From assembly GCA_003561595.1 (NCBI GenBank), contig PWWF01000327.1, positions 1 through 7,473 on the forward strand: DNA of 7,473 nucleotides. Direction: 5' to 3'. Under the pieces are notes generated by a model. It saw nothing but the letters and a program-made list of their open reading frames with translations, did no database searches and was not told where the DNA came from. The first letter of the stretch is position 1, and the number at the start of each line of letters is the position of its first letter. Made by a program: the position numbers and the translations under genes. This DNA comes from Paracoccaceae bacterium (GTDB lineage: Bacteria; Pseudomonadota; Alphaproteobacteria; Rhodobacterales; Rhodobacteraceae). This document shows, in pieces, positions 5,753 to 7,473 of this stretch.

Positions 5753-6721
5753 ATGCGCGCTGTCCGATTGTCCGCGACCGATACCCCGCCACAACTGGAA
5801 ACCATAGCCGCCCCTGCGCCCGGCGCGGGCGAGGTGGTGATCGATGTCGCCGCCTGCGGGCTGAACTTTGCCGATCTGCTGATGATCACCGGGCAGTATC
5901 AGGACTGTCCGCCCCTGCCCTTTACCATGGGGATGGAAGTTTCGGGCCATATCGCGACGCTGGGCGCAGGAGTGACCGGGGTGCAGATCGGTCAGCGGGT
6001 CATGGCCTTTACCGGGCAGGGCGGGCTGGCCGAACAGGTGGTTTGCGCGGCCAGTCGCTTGGTGCCCCTGTCCGATGCCATACCCCTGGCAGACGCGGCA
6101 GGCTTCCCCATCGCCTATGGCACTTCGCATCTGGCGCTGACCCATCGCGCGGGTCTGCGCGCGGGCGAGCGGTTGCTGGTGCTGGGCGCGGCGGGCGGTG
6201 TCGGGCTGACTGCGGTCGAGATCGGCGCGGCACTGGGCGCAGAGGTCATCGCCGTGGCGCGCGGCGCAGCAAAGCTGGAGGTCGCGCGCAAGGCAGGCGC
6301 CAGCATCTGCCTGGACAGTGACAGTATCGATCTGCGCAGCGAGTTGAAGGCCGTGGGCGGGGTCGATATCGTCTATGACGCGATCGGAGAGCCCCTGGCC
6401 ACGCCCGCCCTGCGCGGCCTGCGCCCCGAGGGGCGCTTTCTCGCCATCGGCTTTGCGGGCGGCAAAGTGCCGCAGTTTCCGGCCAATATCCTGCTGGTCA
6501 AGAACCTGACGGTGATCGGCCTTTATTGGGGCGGGTATCTGGGCTTTGCGCCCGATGTGCTGACAGACAGCCTGCGCGACCTGATGGATCTGTATGAAAA
6601 CGGGAAAATCCGCCCGCATGTCAGCCATGTCCTGCCGCTTGAACAGGTCCACCAGGGGCTGGAATTGCTGCGCGCGCGCAAATCCACCGGCAAGGTCGTG
6701 ATCGAGATTGCCGCGCATTGA
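5753..6721 (+). CDS. Zinc-independent quinone oxidoreductase (MDR superfamily)
   Basis: This 322-residue cytoplasmic enzyme belongs to the medium-chain dehydrogenase/reductase family. The N-terminal GroES-like domain spans about 1-120, with CGLNFADLLMITGQY (35-49) and MGMEVSGHI (59-67), typical of the quinone oxidoreductase branch. The Rossmann domain carries the nucleotide-binding loop AAGGVG (146-151), and GGVDIVYDAIG (202-212) forms a later strand. The cysteine/histidine set of zinc-type alcohol dehydrogenases is absent, so NADPH-dependent reduction of quinones or enals is expected. The natural substrate is unknown. The C-terminal YENGKIRPHVSHVLPLEQV region (281-299) is family-typical, and the length is normal. 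The ATG at 5753 has GAGG at 5744-5747. The gene appears to stand alone under its own upstream promoter. Confidence 0.93.
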   Translation: MRAVRLSATDTPPQLETIAAPAPGAGEVVIDVAACGLNFADLLMITGQYQDCPPLPFTMGMEVSGHIATLGAGVTGVQIGQRVMAFTGQGGLAEQVVCAASRLVPLSDAIPLADAAGFPIAYGTSHLALTHRAGLRAGERLLVLGAAGGVGLTAVEIGAALGAEVIAVARGAAKLEVARKAGASICLDSDSIDLRSELKAVGGVDIVYDAIGEPLATPALRGLRPEGRFLAIGFAGGKVPQFPANILLVKNLTVIGLYWGGYLGFAPDVLTDSLRDLMDLYENGKIRPHVSHVLPLEQVHQGLELLRARKSTGKVVIEIAAH

Positions 6722-6772
6722 ACCACCCGATCACGGAACCGTTCAAATCCTGTCCATTTTCGTCATGAAATG

Positions 6773-6804
6773 CTTGAAACCTGCGGCCTTCCCGACGATA
6801 TATA
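6773..6804 (+). promoter_or_regulatory. Candidate promoter for the BI-1/YccA-like gene
   Basis: CTTGAAA (6773-6779) is followed by TATATA (6799-6804). Counting TTGAAA as the -35 (5/6 to TTGACA), the spacer is 19 bp; GATATA at 6797 gives 17 bp. CTTGAAA is also the -35 of heat-shock (RpoH) promoters, but a clear CCCCAT-type -10 is missing. Predicted start is near 6811, with a leader of about 45 nt. Confidence 0.4.
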
Positions 6805-6856
6805 GCACAGACTTGGTGCGCGTTCGCGTGCCTTCCCTGTTCTGACGGAGGTAGCA

Positions 6857-7473
6857 ATGGCAGAATACAAGACACTGCGCGCACAGCAGCAGGTCGGGGG
6901 CGCACAGGCGGCCCAGATCGACGCTGGACTGCGCGCCCACATGAACAAGGTCTATGCGACCATGTCGGTCGGCATGCTGATCACAGGGGCGGCCGCATGG
7001 GCCATCGCGGGGCTGGCCACGACGACCGACCCCTCGGCGGCTGTCGCGCAACTGCCCAATGGCACGATGCTGAACACGCTGGGCGCGACGATCTATGCCT
7101 CGCCGCTGCGCTGGGTCATCATGTTTGCACCGCTGGCCTTTATCCTGTTCGGCTGGGGGGCGCTGATGCGCCGGGCCTCGGCGGCCGGGGTGCAGCTTGG
7201 CTTCTTCATCTTCGCGACCGCAATCGGCCTGTCGCTCAGCTCGATCTTTCTGGTGTTCACCAGCTACTCGATCACCCAGACCTTTCTGGTGACGGCCATC
7301 GCCTTTGGCGGGCTCAGCCTGTGGGGGTATACCACGCAGCGTGACCTGTCGGGCATGGGCACCTTCCTGATCATGGGCGTGATCGGCCTGATCGTGGCGA
7401 TGATCGTCAACCTGTTCCTGCAAAGCCCGGCGATGATGTTCGCAATCTCGTCCATCGGTGTGCTGATCTTTGC
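6857..7473 (+). CDS. Bax inhibitor-1/YccA-family membrane protein, 3'-truncated by the window edge
   Basis: Reading from ATG 6857 gives 205 codons open to the window end. The N-terminus (1-33) is polar and cytoplasmic. Hydrophobic segments follow at about 34-56, 86-104, 110-134, 142-158, 168-188 and from about 192 onward, as expected for the six- or seven-helix BI-1 family. GYTTQRDLSGMGTFLIMG (157-174) is the hallmark loop of bacterial YccA-like members. The family's C-terminal part, with its conserved aspartates, lies outside the window. Bacterial members are linked to the FtsH membrane protease (YccA) or act as pH-gated calcium leak channels (Bacillus YetJ). Which applies here cannot be told. 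GGAGG at 6847-6851 lies 5 nt before the ATG. The 135-bp gap and own promoter-like elements suggest a separate transcript from the oxidoreductase. Confidence 0.93.
   Translation, partial: MAEYKTLRAQQQVGGAQAAQIDAGLRAHMNKVYATMSVGMLITGAAAWAIAGLATTTDPSAAVAQLPNGTMLNTLGATIYASPLRWVIMFAPLAFILFGWGALMRRASAAGVQLGFFIFATAIGLSLSSIFLVFTSYSITQTFLVTAIAFGGLSLWGYTTQRDLSGMGTFLIMGVIGLIVAMIVNLFLQSPAMMFAISSIGVLIF

Noticed and set aside
5315..6718. 467-codon open frame on the minus strand opposite the oxidoreductase
   Set aside because: It is a shadow of the oxidoreductase gene, runs through the intergenic region with low-complexity composition rich in Q, H, R and G, and overlaps the XRE start.
6743..7423. 226-codon minus-strand frame opposite the BI-1 gene
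   Set aside because: The plus strand from 6857 encodes a clear BI-1/YccA protein with a good ribosome binding site. The antisense product is H/R/Q-rich without a domain.

Overview
The window is GC-rich chromosomal DNA of an alphaproteobacterium, most likely from the Rhodobacterales (Rhodobacter/Paracoccus/Roseobacter relatives). This rests on codon use dominated by GCC, CTG and GGC, and on protein families in their typical alphaproteobacterial form: ThrRS with a CPCH zinc motif, an IMPase-type HisN, a short HTH_XRE regulator with a conserved C-terminal tail, and a YccA/BI-1 membrane protein. The taxonomic call is inference; no rRNA or other marker is present. There are no mobile elements, CRISPR arrays, tRNAs or rRNAs.

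Left part (1-1601, minus strand): most of thrS (threonyl-tRNA synthetase), with its start inside the window and its C-terminal anticodon-binding domain beyond the left edge. A 179-bp gap separates it from a divergent plus-strand unit. That unit is a 61-residue two-helix membrane protein (1781-1966), a 12-helix MFS transporter (1987-3303) and an alpha/beta hydrolase (3287-4033). The gaps are 20 bp and then a 17-nt overlap, so the three are probably one transcript. The hydrolase meets hisN convergently with 11 bp between the stop codons.

Middle part (4045-5325, minus strand): hisN (IMPase-type histidinol-phosphatase) lies downstream of an XRE-family regulator. A hairpin right after the regulator's stop suggests the two are at least partly separate transcripts.

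Right part (5326-7473): a 427-bp, comparatively AT-rich intergenic region leads to a plus-strand zinc-independent quinone oxidoreductase (5753-6721). After a 135-bp gap comes the first 205 codons of a Bax inhibitor-1/YccA-family membrane protein, which runs off the right edge.

The genes are mostly housekeeping, and I see no clear new multi-gene system. The best candidate for something undescribed is a 27-bp near-perfect palindrome (5573-5599) made of TTTGCAAA-A-TGCA-A-TGCA-A-TTTGCAAA. It covers the -10 of a plausible promoter for the oxidoreductase gene and looks like an operator. The conserved-looking N-terminal cysteine pair of the MFS protein and its coupling to a hydrolase are also worth a check.
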